Assembly: GCF_007677725.1 (NCBI RefSeq)
Contig: NZ_VEDF01000013.1
Span: 1-64,000 of the forward strand
DNA from: Pseudomonas sp. URMO17WK12:I11
GTDB lineage: Bacteria; Pseudomonadota; Gammaproteobacteria; Pseudomonadales; Pseudomonadaceae
Direction of reading: 5' to 3'
Length of the DNA: 64,000 bases
Shown: positions 8,624 to 16,981 of the stretch, one piece after another
How the letters are laid out: each line of letters starts with the position of its first letter
Numbering within the stretch: position 1 is the stretch's first letter
The notes under the pieces: model-generated
Seen by the model: the letters and a program-made list of their open reading frames with translations, nothing else
What the model was told of the DNA's origin: nothing
Database searches by the model: none
Made by a program: the position numbers and the translations under genes

Positions 8624-9564
8624 GCCATTCGATCATCGCCAGCCAGCTCGACGCCCAGGCCAACCAGCATCTGCGCGAACAATTGCCAGATCATGAAGTG
8701 ATCGATATCGCCCCAGGCCAGTTGGCCCTCGAAGCGCCCGCCGATGTGTTCATCCTGCGCCCTGTGAATGTGCGTGGGCAGCGCGTCGACAACCCGCCGC
8801 CAGGTTGGCCCTGGGGTTTGAAATGGGTGCAGTTGGTATCGTCGGGCATCGACTTCTACCCCGACTGGGTCTTCAAGGGCGCGCCGGTGACCAGCGGCAA
8901 GGGCGCCAACGCCGAGCAAGTGGCCGAGTTCGCGCTGGCCTTGGTGTTCGCCGCTGCAAAGCAACTACCAACGCTTTGGGTCAAGGACGCCGACTGGCGC
9001 CTGACCCCCCTGGCGCCGCTGCGCGGCCGCACCCTGGGCATTCTTGGCTTCGGCAACATTGGCCAGAGCCTGGCGCGCAAGGCCGTGGCACTCGGCATGC
9101 GGGTGCTGGCGCTGAGTCGCCCGGGCCAGCCAATCGTCGAAGTGCCGGGCGTGGAACGTGCCGACGACCTGCGTCAACTGTTCGCTGGCAGCGACCACCT
9201 GGTGCTGGCCGCCCCGCTCACCCCCGCCACTCGCGGCCTGATCGACCGCCAGGTGCTGAGCGACGCCCGCCCTGGCTTGCATCTGATCAATATCGCCCGG
9301 GGTGGTCTGCTCGACCAGCAGGCCCTGCTGGAGGCCCTGGACAGCGGCTTGATCGGCCGTGCCAGCCTGGATGTCACCGACCCTGAGCCGCTTCCCGTCG
9401 GCCATCCGCTGTATCACCACCCACGGGTGTTCCTGTCGCCACATACCTCGGCCATTTCAGAGGAGGGTTACCCCGCCTTCCTCGAAGCTTTCATCGCCAA
9501 CTTCCACCGCTACCGCGAGCAGGCGGCCCTGGCCAACCTGGTCGACACCGCACGCGGCTACTGA
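8620..9564 (+). CDS. D-isomer-specific 2-hydroxyacid dehydrogenase
   Basis: NAD(P)-dependent dehydrogenase of 314 residues that would interconvert a D-2-hydroxy acid and a 2-keto acid. The Rossmann motif is GRTLGILGFGNIGQSLARKA. The catalytic residues appear in order: Arg in NIARGGLLDQQ, Glu in DVTDPEPL and His in LSPHTSA. A GGAGG site within the preceding gene drives the start, which overlaps it by four bases, implying translational coupling. One internal Met and no Cys are present. In this operon it may process the carbon skeleton released after desulfurisation. The substrate is not identifiable from sequence. Confidence 0.88.
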   Translation: MSHSIIASQLDAQANQHLREQLPDHEVIDIAPGQLALEAPADVFILRPVNVRGQRVDNPPPGWPWGLKWVQLVSSGIDFYPDWVFKGAPVTSGKGANAEQVAEFALALVFAAAKQLPTLWVKDADWRLTPLAPLRGRTLGILGFGNIGQSLARKAVALGMRVLALSRPGQPIVEVPGVERADDLRQLFAGSDHLVLAAPLTPATRGLIDRQVLSDARPGLHLINIARGGLLDQQALLEALDSGLIGRASLDVTDPEPLPVGHPLYHHPRVFLSPHTSAISEEGYPAFLEAFIANFHRYREQAALANLVDTARGY

Positions 9565-9581
9565 TTACCGGAGAGCACACC

Positions 9582-10376
9582 ATGAGTTCACTGTCTGCCA
9601 TCACCCCCCGTTCCGATAATGTGCGCGACCGGGTCAGCGCCGAAGAGTGGGAGGTGCGCGTCAAGCTGGCTGCAGCCTACCGCCTGGCGGCCTTGTTCCG
9701 CTGGACCGACCATATCTACACGCATTTTTCCGCCCGCGTGCCGGGGCCGGACGAGCACTTCCTGATCAACGCCTTCGGCCTGCTGTTCGATGAAATAAGC
9801 GCTTCAAACCTGGTCAAGGTGGACGTCGACGGCACGATCATCGACGACCCACTGGGCCTGGGTATCAACCAGGCCGGCTATGTGATCCACAGCGCCATTC
9901 ACCGCGCCAGGCCCGACCTCAAGGCCGTGCTGCACACCCACACCCGCGACGGTGCGGCGGTGTCGGCCCAGCGCGACGGCCTGCTGCCGATTTCCCAGCA
10001 CGCCCTGGCCTACTACAGCCGGGTGGTTTACCACGATTACGAGGGCGTGGCCCTGGACCTGGACGAGCAGCAGCGGCTGGTGGCCAACCTGGGTAACAGC
10101 AACATCCTCATCCTGCGCAACCACGGGCTGCTCACCGGGGGCATCAGCGTAGAACACGCGTTCCGCGAACTGCATGGGCTGGAGCGGGCCTGCAACATCC
10201 AGGTGGCGGCACAGGCCGGGGGTAATGAGCAGCTGTTGCATGCGCCGCTAACGGCGATTGCCAAGGTGCATGAGCAATCGAAGCGGTTTGCCGATGGCAA
10301 AGGGGAAGGCATCCAGCGGCATTGGGATGCCTTGATCCGGCAGTTGGACCGTGAGGGCCGTGATTATCAGGACTGA
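9582..10376 (+). CDS. Class II aldolase/adducin-family protein
   Basis: Cytoplasmic zinc-dependent aldolase-fold protein of 264 residues. The metal-binding HTHTRDG motif and the distal HGLL within NHGLLTGGISVEHAF are present, with the family start WTDHIYTHFSARVPG. Members catalyse retro-aldol cleavage or decarboxylation of small hydroxy or keto acids; others are of unknown role. GGAGA precedes the ATG and the gap to the previous gene is 17 bases. It has no internal Met and one Cys. With the adjacent 2-hydroxyacid dehydrogenase it suggests that the sulfur substrate leaves a hydroxy- or keto-acid fragment that is further broken down. Confidence 0.85.
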   Translation: MSSLSAITPRSDNVRDRVSAEEWEVRVKLAAAYRLAALFRWTDHIYTHFSARVPGPDEHFLINAFGLLFDEISASNLVKVDVDGTIIDDPLGLGINQAGYVIHSAIHRARPDLKAVLHTHTRDGAAVSAQRDGLLPISQHALAYYSRVVYHDYEGVALDLDEQQRLVANLGNSNILILRNHGLLTGGISVEHAFRELHGLERACNIQVAAQAGGNEQLLHAPLTAIAKVHEQSKRFADGKGEGIQRHWDALIRQLDREGRDYQD

Positions 10377-10391
10377 CAGCTGTTCGTTGGC

Positions 10392-10414
10392 TGTGCCGGC
10401 CTCTTCGCGGTGCA
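10392..10414. repeat. Possible REP fragment
   Basis: The intergenic stretch GCTGTGCCGGCCTCTTCGCGG resembles the flank and half-stem of the repetitive extragenic palindromes common in P. putida genomes, but the second half is missing. Recognised from memory of the repeat family only, and it could be coincidence. Confidence 0.35.
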
Positions 10415-10444
10415 GCATAACCCACTCTCATGAAGGACCACCCC

Positions 10445-12064
10445 ATGCCCCCACTGCACCGCCTGTTCGCCATCGGCTCCCTGGCCCTGGCCCTCACCGC
10501 ATGCTCGCCCGCCGACAACAGCACCACCGGCAAAACCCTCAGCGTTGCGTTCTGGGGCGACAACACCACCCTGGTCAGCGTCGACCCCTTCCAGGTCTAC
10601 TGGCTGGAACACCGCGTGCTGCTGCGCAACGTCGCTGAATCCCTCACCGACCAGGACCCGGACAGCGGGCGTATCATTCCGTGGCTGGCGAAAAGCTGGG
10701 AGATCAGTGCCGACGCCCTGAACTACACCTTCCACCTGCGCCAGGACGTCACGTTCAGCAATGGCGAGCGCTTCGATGCACACGCCGTGAAAGCTGCATT
10801 TGACAGCAACAAAGCCTTCGCCACCCAGTTGCCCGCCACTTTTGGTGCCACTTACCTCGCCGGCTACGACCACGCCGAGGTCATCGACGACTTCACCGTG
10901 CGGCTGGTGCTGTCACGGCCCAATGCAGGCTTCCTGCAGGCTACTTCCACCACCAACCTGGCGATCCTCGCCCCGGCCTCCTACCAGTTGACCGCGCAAG
11001 AGCGTTCGCTGGGCAACATCATCGGGACCGGCCCGTTCATCCTCGACCACTACACCCCCGAGGTCGGCGCGCGCCTGGTCAAGCGTTCCGACTACGCCTG
11101 GCCGTCGGCCAACATGCGCAACCAGGGCCCTGCACACGTGGAGGCCGTGGACATCAGCTACATCCCAGAAGAAAGCGTGCGCAATGGCCTGTTTCTGCAG
11201 GGCAAGGCCGACATCCTGTGGCCACGCAACCCTTTCTCGGAAGTCGACCTCAAACTGTTCCAGTCCAAGGGCGCGACCATCCAGAGCCGCTCGCTGCCAG
11301 GCCCGGCGCTGAATCTCTACCCCAACACCCGCAACGACCGTCTGCTGGCCGACCGCCAGGTCCGCCTTGCGCTGCAGAAAGCCATCGATCGCACCAGCTA
11401 CGCGCACACGGTGTACAACGCAGCGTTCCCGGTGGTGAGCGGCGTGTATGACGTTACCACACCGTATTTCAAACCCCAGGCCAGCAAGCTGGCCTATGAC
11501 CCCAAAGCCGCCGAGCAACTGCTTGACGCCGCCGGCTGGCGCAAGGGCGAGGATGGTTACCGGCACAAGAACGGCCAGCGCCTGACCCTGCGCTACAACA
11601 TTACGCCGGCCGAAAGCGCCGGAGACGTGCTCGTCCAGGACCAACTGCGCAAGGTCGGTATCGATCTCAAGCTGAATGTGCTGACCCGTGCCGAATGGGT
11701 GGCGGGCAACGCAGCCGGCACTTATGACCTGACGTCCACCTACATGACCCGCGCCGACCCGATCATCCTGCAGACCATCCTCGACCCCCGCTCGGCCAAC
11801 AGCGCCACGGTGGCCACCAACACCTACGAGCCCCACACACTGGCCAAGGCTCAGGTACTGTTCGACAACGGCATCACCGCCACCGCCGATCCGCAACGGG
11901 CTCAAGCCTATGGCCAGCTGCAGGACCTGCTGATCGACGAAGCCTCAGCGTTCCCGCTGTACGAGCGCGTCTGGCAGGCCGCCACTGCGCCGCGCGTCAA
12001 GGACTTCCGCTGGACCGCCGAAGGCATCGCCCTGTTCAGCGACATCCAGGTCGGCCAGCCATGA
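10445..12064 (+). CDS. Peptide/nickel-type ABC transporter substrate-binding lipoprotein
   Basis: Solute-binding protein of 539 residues in the SBP_bac_5 (DppA/OppA/NikA) family, anchored by a lipobox (LALTACS). The ATG at 10445 is preferred over one 15 bases upstream because AAGGA lies 7 bases before it. Family signatures include LAKSWEISADALNYTFHLRQDVTFSNGE (starting near residue 75) and the C-terminal ALQKAIDRTSYA. Apart from the lipidated Cys it has no Cys and very few Met. It starts the transporter part of the operon and overlaps the permease gene by four bases. The ligand is unknown; because monooxygenases follow, an organosulfur solute is more likely than a peptide. Confidence 0.9.
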   Translation: MPPLHRLFAIGSLALALTACSPADNSTTGKTLSVAFWGDNTTLVSVDPFQVYWLEHRVLLRNVAESLTDQDPDSGRIIPWLAKSWEISADALNYTFHLRQDVTFSNGERFDAHAVKAAFDSNKAFATQLPATFGATYLAGYDHAEVIDDFTVRLVLSRPNAGFLQATSTTNLAILAPASYQLTAQERSLGNIIGTGPFILDHYTPEVGARLVKRSDYAWPSANMRNQGPAHVEAVDISYIPEESVRNGLFLQGKADILWPRNPFSEVDLKLFQSKGATIQSRSLPGPALNLYPNTRNDRLLADRQVRLALQKAIDRTSYAHTVYNAAFPVVSGVYDVTTPYFKPQASKLAYDPKAAEQLLDAAGWRKGEDGYRHKNGQRLTLRYNITPAESAGDVLVQDQLRKVGIDLKLNVLTRAEWVAGNAAGTYDLTSTYMTRADPIILQTILDPRSANSATVATNTYEPHTLAKAQVLFDNGITATADPQRAQAYGQLQDLLIDEASAFPLYERVWQAATAPRVKDFRWTAEGIALFSDIQVGQP

Positions 12065-13011
12065 AGCGCTACCTGACCGGCCGCATCGGCCAGGCGCTGC
12101 TGGTGCTGTGGGGCGCCTACACGATCACCTATTTCATTCTCTACCTGCTACCCGGCGATACCTTGGCGATCATGCTCAGCGCCTCCGGCATGGAGGCCGA
12201 CGGCCTGTCGTCCGAGGACCTGGCCAAGGCGCGCGCTTACTACGGGTTGGACAAAGGGCTGTTCGAGCAGTACTTCAACCTGCTGTGGCGCGCGTTGCAC
12301 GGCGATCTGGGGCAGTCGCTGTCATTGGGACGGCCGGTCACCGCGCTGCTGGCCGAGCGCCTGCCGCAAACCTTGGCGCTGGCGGGCTCTGCCATCGTGC
12401 TGTCGTTACTGGCCGGGGTCGGTTTGGCCTACCTGACCGCCTACCTGCAATGGCGGCCGCTGAAAACGGCACTCGCCCGCCTGCCCTCGCTGGGCTTTTC
12501 GGTGCCGGTGTTCTGGATGGGCCTGCTGCTGATCCAGGTGTTCGCCTTCGCCCTGGGCTGGTTTCCGGCTACCGGTAGCCAGGGCCTTGCCAGCCTGGTA
12601 CTGCCAGCAATCACCCTGGCGATACCCAGCGCCGCCGTTTACGCCCAGGTGTTGCAACGCGGCTTCCAGGGGGTGTGGCAGGAACCGTACATCGCCACCG
12701 CCTTCGCCAAAGGCCTGAGCAGGGCCCAGGTACAGGCCCGTCACGGCCTGCGCAACGCCGCCCTGCCGCTGCTGACCCTGGTCGGCCTGCAGGTCGGCAA
12801 CACGGTGTCCGGCGCAGTGCTGGTGGAGACCATCTTCTCGCGTAACGGTGTCGGCCGCCTGGCACAGGAGGCCGTGCTGCGCCAGGACATCCCGGTAGTG
12901 CTGGCGATCGTCGCGGTATCGGCCACTGCGTTCGTGGTGGTCAACCTGATCGTCGACTTGCTCTACCCCTACCTCGACCCGCGCATCACCCATACGGCCA
13001 AGGTGAACTGA
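12061..13011 (+). CDS. ABC transporter permease, DppB type
   Basis: Inner-membrane permease of 316 residues in the DppB/OppB family. It has an N-terminal membrane span (IGQALLVLWGAYTITYFILY), the PGD motif after it, and the binding-protein-dependent transport signature around AFAKGLSRAQVQARHGLRNA...LPLL, which docks onto the ATPase. About six membrane spans are apparent. ATGA overlap with the binding-protein gene and one base between its stop and the next start show tight coupling. Together with the genes at 13013 and 13924 it forms a complete importer. Confidence 0.92.
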   Translation: MKRYLTGRIGQALLVLWGAYTITYFILYLLPGDTLAIMLSASGMEADGLSSEDLAKARAYYGLDKGLFEQYFNLLWRALHGDLGQSLSLGRPVTALLAERLPQTLALAGSAIVLSLLAGVGLAYLTAYLQWRPLKTALARLPSLGFSVPVFWMGLLLIQVFAFALGWFPATGSQGLASLVLPAITLAIPSAAVYAQVLQRGFQGVWQEPYIATAFAKGLSRAQVQARHGLRNAALPLLTLVGLQVGNTVSGAVLVETIFSRNGVGRLAQEAVLRQDIPVVLAIVAVSATAFVVVNLIVDLLYPYLDPRITHTAKVN

Positions 13012-13012
13012 G

Positions 13013-13927
13013 ATGACCATCGATATCCCCCTGACCCCGAGCGACAACGCGACTGCCGGGGGCGAGGCACGCCCTGCGCTCACCTGGAAGCGTCGCACAC
13101 GCTTGCAGCGCGCCCAGCAAAGCTTGATCCCGTTGCTGCGCCGGCCCGGCTTCAGCCTGGCGCTGCTGATCGTGCTGTTTGCTTTGCTCGCCGCGCTTGC
13201 ACCCCAACTGCTGACCAGTTTCGACCCGTATGCCACGTCGCCCGCCGACAAGCTCAGCGCCCCCGGCATGGTGCACTGGTTCGGCACCGACGAGCTGGGC
13301 CGCGACCTGTATACCCGGGTGGTATACGGCGCACGCCTGTCGGTGATGGCCGCGCTGCTGGCGGTGGCCATCGCCCTGTTCGGTGGCCTTGGTCTTGGTG
13401 TACTGGCGGGTTTTGCCGGTGGGCGCGTCGACGCTGCCCTGATGCGCCTGATTGACGTGTTGCTGGCCCTGCCCGGCCTGCTGCTGGCGCTGGCCATTGT
13501 CACTGCCATCGGCTTCGGCACAGTGCCTGTGGCCGTTGCCGTGGGCGTCGGGATCATCCCGGGCTTCGCTCGCACCACCCGTGCCGAAGTGCTGCGGATC
13601 AAGACCCTGCCCTACGTCGAAGCTGCACGCCTGGGAGGCGCCAGTTGGGCGCGCGCACTGCTGCGCCACGTGCTGCCCAACGCCTGGGGCCCGGTGGCAG
13701 TGCTCGCCACCCTGGACTTCGGCGCCGCCATCCTGGCCACCGCCGGGCTCAGCTTTCTAGGCTTCGGCGCGGCTCCGCCAGCAGCGGAATGGGGCACGTT
13801 GATCGCCAACGGCCGCCACTTCCTCATCACCGCGCCTTGGGTATCCCTGCTGCCGGGGCTGTTCGTGGTGGCCGTGGTGTTCAGCCTCAACCACCTGGCG
13901 CGCAGCGCCGAGGAGCATGCCCGATGA
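13013..13927 (+). CDS. ABC transporter permease, DppC type
   Basis: Inner-membrane permease of 304 residues in the DppC/OppC family. It has an extended cytoplasmic N-terminus (about 45 residues), the first span (FSLALLIVLFALLAALAP), the family HWFGTDELGRDLYTRVVYGAR region and the EAA-like loop RTTRAEVLRIKTLPYVEAARLGGA. It forms a heterodimer with the DppB-type permease. The stop overlaps the ATPase start (ATGA). Nothing is missing relative to the family. Confidence 0.92.
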   Translation: MTIDIPLTPSDNATAGGEARPALTWKRRTRLQRAQQSLIPLLRRPGFSLALLIVLFALLAALAPQLLTSFDPYATSPADKLSAPGMVHWFGTDELGRDLYTRVVYGARLSVMAALLAVAIALFGGLGLGVLAGFAGGRVDAALMRLIDVLLALPGLLLALAIVTAIGFGTVPVAVAVGVGIIPGFARTTRAEVLRIKTLPYVEAARLGGASWARALLRHVLPNAWGPVAVLATLDFGAAILATAGLSFLGFGAAPPAAEWGTLIANGRHFLITAPWVSLLPGLFVVAVVFSLNHLARSAEEHAR

Positions 13928-15543
13928 GCCAGTCGCCCTTGATCGAGGTACGCGACCTGAGTGTCAGCTACGCCTTCGCCGGGCAACGCACCCAGGCGGT
14001 AAGGAGGCTGTCGTTCAACCTGGCCCAAGGCGAAACCTTGGCCATCGTCGGCGAGTCCGGTTCGGGCAAGTCGACCCTGGCCAACGCCCTGCTCGGCCTG
14101 TTGCCGGGCAATGCCCGCATCGATCAGGGCCAGCTGCGGGTCGACGGCGTCGATATGGCCCAGGCCGACGAGCGTATCAGGCGCCAGTTGCGCGGGCGTT
14201 TCGTCGGCCTGGTGCCGCAGGACCCGATGGTCAGCCTCAACCCCACCCTGCGCATTGGCCGCCAGATCGCCGAGGCCCTGGTGCTGGCCCGCGGCCGACG
14301 CTACCCCGAGGTGGACAGCGAAGTCCTCGCATTGCTGGCCCAGGTTGGCCTGGATGAGCCGGCGCTGCGGGCTCGCCAGTACCCCCACGAATTGTCTGGC
14401 GGCATGCGCCAGCGGGTGCTGATCGCCATCGCCCTGGCGGGCGAGCCGCGGCTGATCATTGCCGACGAGCCCACCAGTGCGCTGGATGTCACGGTGCAGC
14501 GGCGCATTCTCGATCACCTGCAACAACTGGTGGCCGAGCGTGGCATCTCGTTGCTAATCATCACCCATGACCTGGGCATGGCATGCGACCGCGCCGACCG
14601 CCTGCTGGTGATGAAGCAGGGTGAGCTGATCGAGCATGCATCCCCCAGGCAAATACTCTGGGGGGCACAGCACCCCTATACCCGTGATCTGCTCAATGCG
14701 GCGCCGGCCTTCGTGCCGCGGCGCAGGCCCGGCGAGTTGACGAGCCAGGTGCCGCTGCTGCGCCTGCGCAACGTCGGCAAACGCTTTGCGCTGCCAGGGC
14801 AGCAGGCTGACTTCACTGCCCTGCATGACCTGAACCTTGACGTGCACGCCGGCCAGACCCTGGCCATCGTAGGCGAGTCTGGCTCAGGCAAAAGCACAGC
14901 GCTGCGTATTGCCCTGGGGCTGGACAAACCCAGCCAAGGGCACGTCGAGTTCGCTGGCGAAGATGTCAGCGGGTTCAGCTGGCGGCAGTTCCGGCCCCTG
15001 CGTCGGCGCATCCAGCTGGTGCAACAGAACCCGTTTGCCGCACTCGACCCGCGTTTCACTGTGTTCGACAGCATCGTCGAGCCGCTGGTGTCATTCGGCC
15101 TGCTCAAGGGCCGGGCGCTGGAGAGCAAGGCCCGCGAGCTGATCGCCAGGGTGCACCTGCCGGTGCACTTCCTCGACCGCCTGCCGCGGGAGTTGTCCGG
15201 AGGCCAGCGCCAACGGGTGGCCATTGCCCGGGCTCTGGCCCTGGAGCCAGAGGTTTTGCTGCTCGACGAACCGGTCAGCGCACTGGACGTATCGGTGCAG
15301 GCACAGATCCTCGCCCTGCTGGATGAACTGCAGCGCGACTTGGGCATTGCGTACGTACTGGTCTCCCACGACCTGGCGGTGGTGGCAAGCATGGCCGACC
15401 AGGTGCTGGTGCTTCGGCGCGGGCAGGTGGTCGAGCAAGGCACGGCGATGCAGGTGTTCGGCCAACCGGCCAGCACCTACACCCGAGCGCTGATCGAGGC
15501 AATACCAGGGCATTCGCGCAGCGTTCTGCCCGTGGCGGTTTGA
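13924..15543 (+). CDS. Fused dual ABC ATPase (DppD-DppF type)
   Basis: Cytoplasmic ATPase of 539 residues holding two complete nucleotide-binding domains, equivalent to DppD and DppF joined in one chain. Walker A motifs (GESGSGKST) lie at residues 43-51 and 317-325. ABC signatures are LSGGMRQRV and LSGGQRQRV, and Walker B stretches are LIIADEP and LLLDEP. Each domain carries an H-loop (ITHD, VSHD). The start is the ATG at 13924, which overlaps the permease stop behind GAGGAG; a longer upstream reading is only an open frame. It energises the importer formed with the three preceding genes. Confidence 0.93.
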   Translation: MSQSPLIEVRDLSVSYAFAGQRTQAVRRLSFNLAQGETLAIVGESGSGKSTLANALLGLLPGNARIDQGQLRVDGVDMAQADERIRRQLRGRFVGLVPQDPMVSLNPTLRIGRQIAEALVLARGRRYPEVDSEVLALLAQVGLDEPALRARQYPHELSGGMRQRVLIAIALAGEPRLIIADEPTSALDVTVQRRILDHLQQLVAERGISLLIITHDLGMACDRADRLLVMKQGELIEHASPRQILWGAQHPYTRDLLNAAPAFVPRRRPGELTSQVPLLRLRNVGKRFALPGQQADFTALHDLNLDVHAGQTLAIVGESGSGKSTALRIALGLDKPSQGHVEFAGEDVSGFSWRQFRPLRRRIQLVQQNPFAALDPRFTVFDSIVEPLVSFGLLKGRALESKARELIARVHLPVHFLDRLPRELSGGQRQRVAIARALALEPEVLLLDEPVSALDVSVQAQILALLDELQRDLGIAYVLVSHDLAVVASMADQVLVLRRGQVVEQGTAMQVFGQPASTYTRALIEAIPGHSRSVLPVAV

Positions 15544-15615
15544 CCGTTGTGCCACGCGGCACGGGCGTGCCGCGCGGATCAGACATTGAGGCCTATCTGG
15601 CCAGAGGTAATGAAC

Positions 15616-16950
15616 ATGCGCAAACGACAGATCCATCTCGGTGCAATGATCCATGGTGTCGGCCACGGCTGGGGCGAATGGCGTCACCCCAGGGCACTGG
15701 CCGACGCCAGCGTCAATTTCGGCTACTACAAGCAACAGGCGCAACTGGCGGAGGCTGCGAAGTTCGACTTCGCCTTCATTGCCGACAGCCTGCACATCCA
15801 CGCCCGCTCCAGCCCCCATTACCTCAATCGCTTCGAGCCGCTGACCATCCTCTCGGCGCTGGCAGCTGTCACATCCCACATCGGCCTGGTCGCCACGGTC
15901 ACGGTCAGCTACACCGAGCCCTTCCAGGTCGCCCGCCAGTTCGCCTCGCTGGACCTGATCAGCGGCGGTCGCGCCGGCTGGAACGTGGTCACATCGTGGC
16001 TGTCGGGTACCGCCGACAACTTTGGCAAGGAGGAACACCCACCCCATGCCGTGCGCTACCGCATCGCCCGGGAACATGTCCAGGTAGTCCAGGGCTTGTG
16101 GGACTCGTGGGAGGACGACGCCTTCACCCGCAACAAACAGACCGGCGAGTTCTTCGACCCGGCCAAGCTGCACACCCTGGGCCACCAGGGCGAGTTCTTC
16201 AAGGTCAAGGGCCCACTGAACATTCAGCGCTCTCCCCAAGGACAACCGCTGATCTTCCAGGCCGGAGTGTCGGAGGACGGCCGCAATTTCGCCGCGCAGA
16301 ACGCCGATGCAATCTTCGTCAACCCCGAGTCGTTCGATGATGCCCGCGCTTACTACCAGGATCTCAAACAGCGCGCCGCCGGCCATGGCCGCGACCCGGA
16401 GCAACTGTTCATCCTGCCGGGCATCCGCCCGATCGTGGGCCGCGATGAAGCCGAGGTCGAGCGTCGCTACCAGCAGGCCGTAGACCTGGTCAGCATCGAA
16501 GACGCCCTGGTTGCCCTGGGCCGACCTTTCAACGACTACGACTTCAGCCAGCATGACCTGGATGCGCCCTTCCCCGATCTGGGCACACTCGGCGACAACA
16601 GCCATAAAGGCACTGCCGACCAGTTGAAACGACTGGCCCGCGACGAGGGCCTGAGCCTGCGCGAAACAGCCTTGCGCTTCTCGCGCCCGCGCCGGGACTT
16701 CACAGGTACCCCAGAGCAAGTTGCCGATGCCTTGCAGGCCTGGTTCGAGGGCGCCGCCGCCGATGGTTTCATCATCAACGCGTTGCTGCCCGATGGCCTG
16801 CAGTACTTCACCGAACTGGTAGTACCCCTGCTGCAGGCGCGCGGTCTGGTGCGCAGCGAGTACACCGGCAGCACGTTGCGTGACAGCTTTGGCCTGAGCG
16901 TACCGACCAACCGCAATAGCCAACGTCGCAGCCAGACCGCCGTCGCCTGA
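15616..16950 (+). CDS. LLM-class FMN-dependent monooxygenase (NtaA/SnaA/DszA family)
   Basis: Flavin-dependent monooxygenase of 444 residues using FMNH2 and O2, in the NtaA/SnaA/DszA/DmoA branch. The ATG at 15616 has AGAGG eight bases upstream and gives MRKRQIHLGA, matching the start of the paralog at 23271 (MSKRQIKLGA); an ATG six bases earlier is too close to that site. Family landmarks are FDFAFIADSLHIH, LEPLT-like FEPLTILSALA, SGGRAGWNVVTS and GPLNIQRSPQGQPLIFQAG. It has one internal Met and no Cys. A partner flavin reductase is not encoded in the window. Probable step: oxidative C-S (or C-N) bond cleavage of the imported compound. It follows the ATPase after 72 bases. Confidence 0.9.
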   Translation: MRKRQIHLGAMIHGVGHGWGEWRHPRALADASVNFGYYKQQAQLAEAAKFDFAFIADSLHIHARSSPHYLNRFEPLTILSALAAVTSHIGLVATVTVSYTEPFQVARQFASLDLISGGRAGWNVVTSWLSGTADNFGKEEHPPHAVRYRIAREHVQVVQGLWDSWEDDAFTRNKQTGEFFDPAKLHTLGHQGEFFKVKGPLNIQRSPQGQPLIFQAGVSEDGRNFAAQNADAIFVNPESFDDARAYYQDLKQRAAGHGRDPEQLFILPGIRPIVGRDEAEVERRYQQAVDLVSIEDALVALGRPFNDYDFSQHDLDAPFPDLGTLGDNSHKGTADQLKRLARDEGLSLRETALRFSRPRRDFTGTPEQVADALQAWFEGAAADGFIINALLPDGLQYFTELVVPLLQARGLVRSEYTGSTLRDSFGLSVPTNRNSQRRSQTAVA

Positions 16951-16981
16951 CGGCTGCCCCCTTGAAAAGGAGTTCCACTAC

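Noticed and set aside
13645..13923. Extension of the fused ABC ATPase upstream
   Set aside because: The frame is open, but it overlaps the permease gene; the ATG at 13924 has GAGGAG and gives the normal N-terminus.
15091..16923. 610-codon open frame on the minus strand
   Set aside because: Antisense to the ABC ATPase and a monooxygenase with complete family motifs; composition (Gly/Val/Gln-rich) is that of a shadow frame.
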